DNA of 64,000 bases from Azospirillum brasilense (GTDB taxonomy: Bacteria; Pseudomonadota; Alphaproteobacteria; Azospirillales; Azospirillaceae), in NCBI RefSeq assembly GCF_003349955.1, contig NZ_QLKQ01000004.1:62001-126000 (forward strand), in the 5' to 3' direction. The notes under the pieces are model-generated. The model did not search any database and was not told the DNA's origin. It was given only the letters and a program-made list of their open reading frames with translations. The stretch's first letter is position 1. Each line of letters opens with the position of its first letter. Shown in pieces: positions 62,156 to 64,000 of the stretch. The position numbers were made by a program, and so were the translations under genes.

Positions 62156-62527
62156 ATGTTGGTCATACGTGCCGCGCAGATTGAGGTTTTGGCATCTTCG
62201 GCTCGCGCCGCGTACAGCCGCCGGGTGATTGCCCATCTTCGTGCGGACCTCCCCGATCTGGCCGCCGACCACAGCGACGCGTCCCTCCAGGCGCTGATCG
62301 CCGAGGCGGCGGCGTTGGGCGACCGCTGCGCCATGACCACGGAACACGACGTGTTCTGGCTGGTGCTGTTCCGGCTCTGCCTGGGGCCGGGGTTCGAGCA
62401 CTCGACCGAGCATCCGTGGATCGGGGCGATCCTGGCCGATCCGGACATGCCGGGCGGGGTGAAGGCGCTGCAGATCCGCACACGGCTGACCGCCGTGACG
62501 GTGCAGGAGCCAGCCCATGGCCACTAA
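62156..62527 (+). CDS. Small hypothetical protein, 123 aa
   Basis: MLVIRAAQIEVLASSARAAYSRRVIAHLRADLPDL, then QALIAEAAALGDRCAMTTEHDVFWLVLFRLCLGPGFEHSTEHPWIGAILADPDMPGGVKAL. From memory, short proteins of this pattern (LVI start, helical body, PW..ILADP near the end) often sit beside VgrG/PAAR/Rhs-type effector genes, but I cannot confirm this. The gene overlaps the next start by 11 nt, suggesting coupled translation and a shared function, for instance chaperone/adaptor and effector. Confidence 0.6.
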   Translation: MLVIRAAQIEVLASSARAAYSRRVIAHLRADLPDLAADHSDASLQALIAEAAALGDRCAMTTEHDVFWLVLFRLCLGPGFEHSTEHPWIGAILADPDMPGGVKALQIRTRLTAVTVQEPAHGH

Positions 62528-64000
62528 ACTGCTCACTTTTCTTAAAAAGGTGGATGCCAGTCAATTCTCAACAAGCAAAAAGAGCGACGGGACGGAAACC
62601 GACTGTCAGCACAGCGCAAAAAATACCACCATACCTTGCAACCTGACCACGCTCAGGGTTACCGACGACACTTCGCAGAAGTCTGTGCGGTGTATCGCCC
62701 CGATGACCGGGTTCAAGCCGGATCCAGACGCGCCCCGGCATGTCCGCGACCGGTTGGCCGTGTACGATCTCGTTCTGGAAGTGCTGGCCGATCCGCAGAC
62801 GCGCACCGCGAAACCCCCGGACACGCCGGCGGTGCTGGTCATCAGCTATAAGTATGAGGGAAACTGCCCGCACGGTGAGCACGCACTGCTCACCTACACC
62901 GGCTCCGCCAAGGAGGATATTGCCGAAAGCCGCAGTTGGCGGATGCAGACACCCACCCCCGTCAAAGTCTACGCGCACGGCCTGGGCGCCGGCATCTGGC
63001 TGGCGCCTTATTGGCACTTCGGCACCAGCGTCAAGGAGATGGTCGTCACCGCCCAGTCCTGCGGCGTGACCGGGAACGGTCGTCCGGCCCCGGCGCTCAA
63101 CTGCCTGGTGCGGGTCTACGACAAGGACACCTATGTCCTGTCGTTCAGCATACCGTCCTTCAAGCGGTGGAACTATGGATACAAGACGGAGAGATTTCTG
63201 GGGACGGGCACCAGCAGCACGTCATCCTCCTACACCAATTCGACGTTCGGCAACATCAAGAGCCAGATCCAGAATTCCTCCAGCTCGTCCAGCACCACCA
63301 ACAAGGACGGATTCAAGAACATCTCCAATACATCGTCCACATCGACGATAAAAGGGGACAATTATACGTCCAACTCCCAAAAAAGCGGGATCGAGAACGG
63401 ACAGATATACAACGAATGGAAGGAGGAGACTGGGACTGTCAAGGGCGGGCTCATTTATCAGACCAAGGACGTCACGACCACGTCCGGCTCCAGCGACACG
63501 GGAAAAATCACCACCACTCCCAGCCATGAATTGGAGGTCACCCCCGTCCTGTCGCTGAAGCGCAACGGGGTGGAAGTCGACGGAACCAAGATCCTCAACA
63601 CGCTGATCAAAGCCGCAACCGACTTCCACGAGAACGTCGTCAAGCCGCTCCAGGAGATCAACAGCTGGATGCCGAAGGTCGGCTTCACCTTCGACATTGA
63701 CGTTGCGGTGATGAAGGGCATCATCAACTGCACCTGGGGCAACCGGCACCCGGCCAACGCACCGACCGGCGGGCGCTGGGTCGCGGTGGAATCCTACTTC
63801 AGCCTGACGGTCGATCTGCTGGTGCTCGGCCTCGACCTCAAGCTCGGCTTCGGCGTCGACATCACCTCGCCGGCCCTGCTCGACTTCTTCGCGGCGGAAA
63901 AGCTCTACGAGATCGTTCTGATGATCTCGCTGACCCTGCAGATGGCGGCCACCGTGAAAGCCACCGTGTCCGAGCGCTCCACCTCGACCAATTCGCCGTC
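62517..64000 (+). CDS. Large unknown protein, Ser/Thr/Asn-rich, cut by window end
   Basis: 494 codons are open from ATG 62517 to the window edge with no stop. Three parts are visible: a compact N-terminal domain (about 60-220; AVYDLVLEVLADPQT, VLVISYKYEGNCPHGEHALL, VVTAQSCGV, LVRVYDKDTYVLSFSIPSF), a low-complexity Ser/Thr/Asn-rich segment (about 229-338), and a hydrophobic-rich C-part (SYFSLTVDLLVLGLDLKLGFGVDITSPALLDFF). No known family is recognised. Codons such as AAA, ATA, TAT are more frequent than in the rest of the window, especially at 62540-62700 and 63180-63480, which suggests recent transfer. Possibly an exported effector or structural fibre-like protein. Confidence 0.75.
   Translation, partial: MATKLLTFLKKVDASQFSTSKKSDGTETDCQHSAKNTTIPCNLTTLRVTDDTSQKSVRCIAPMTGFKPDPDAPRHVRDRLAVYDLVLEVLADPQTRTAKPPDTPAVLVISYKYEGNCPHGEHALLTYTGSAKEDIAESRSWRMQTPTPVKVYAHGLGAGIWLAPYWHFGTSVKEMVVTAQSCGVTGNGRPAPALNCLVRVYDKDTYVLSFSIPSFKRWNYGYKTERFLGTGTSSTSSSYTNSTFGNIKSQIQNSSSSSSTTNKDGFKNISNTSSTSTIKGDNYTSNSQKSGIENGQIYNEWKEETGTVKGGLIYQTKDVTTTSGSSDTGKITTTPSHELEVTPVLSLKRNGVEVDGTKILNTLIKAATDFHENVVKPLQEINSWMPKVGFTFDIDVAVMKGIINCTWGNRHPANAPTGGRWVAVESYFSLTVDLLVLGLDLKLGFGVDITSPALLDFFAAEKLYEIVLMISLTLQMAATVKATVSERSTSTNSP

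Overview
This window is GC-rich and densely packed with catabolic and transport genes. Gene content, alphaproteobacterial-type rpsU and infC, many ABC/TRAP importers and sigma-54 control suggest a metabolically versatile, soil- or root-associated alphaproteobacterium. Azospirillum or a close Rhodospirillales relative is my best guess, inferred from gene style and not from any database search. I saw no tRNA, rRNA, complete insertion sequence or CRISPR array.

Layout. 1-12118: a full protocatechuate/gallate 4,5-cleavage (meta) pathway. ligB, ligA, ligI, ligU, ligK and galB lie on the minus strand. A divergent plus-strand run holds ligC, an aromatic-acid MFS permease and a five-gene branched-chain-type ABC importer. 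12131-15588: a YdjM-like membrane hydrolase, a lone receiver protein and a divergent HisKA_2 sensor kinase. 15589-17007: a possible 50-aa protein, rpsU and infC; infC has no ATG/GTG/TTG start available. 17198-21490: an RND efflux adaptor and pump. 21516-27214: a sigma-54 activator, two tandem 22-bp-spaced boxes, a textbook -24/-12 promoter, then a 3-hydroxyacyl-CoA-dehydrogenase-family enzyme, a beta-keto acid cleavage enzyme, a 3-hydroxybutyrate-dehydrogenase-like SDR and a substrate-binding protein. 27215-33310: a TonB-dependent uptake locus (binding protein, DUF1111 dihaem protein, TonB-dependent receptor, TonB) behind a palindrome and a strong sigma-70-like promoter. 33319-33934: a RelE/HigB-type toxin with an XRE antitoxin. 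33985-37502: an XRE-cupin regulator and two 2-hydroxy-acid oxidising flavoenzymes. 37888-52040: an amino/imino-acid (opine-like) catabolic island with a DapA-family lyase, polar-amino-acid and polyamine-type ABC importers, an OccR/NocR-like LysR, a three-subunit flavin/2Fe-2S dehydrogenase, another DAO-type oxidase and two RidA proteins around a third binding protein. 52125-52960: a TerC-family membrane protein behind a foldable leader. 53087-61695: a LacI-controlled beta-glucuronidase, TRAP and GH31 glycosidase operon. 61696-64000: a more AT-rich tail with a small unknown protein and the start of a large, Ser/Thr/Asn-rich unknown protein cut by the window edge.

How the genes work together. 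Most blocks pair an importer with the enzymes that oxidise what it brings in and a local regulator. Strong hairpins follow several binding-protein genes, which would fit higher expression of the binding protein than of its permeases. The least conventional features are the infC start codon, the three-way-junction leader of the TerC gene, the complete sigma-54 control region of the acetoacetate-producing pathway, the row of palindromes at 39809-39949 and the AT-rich gene at the right edge.
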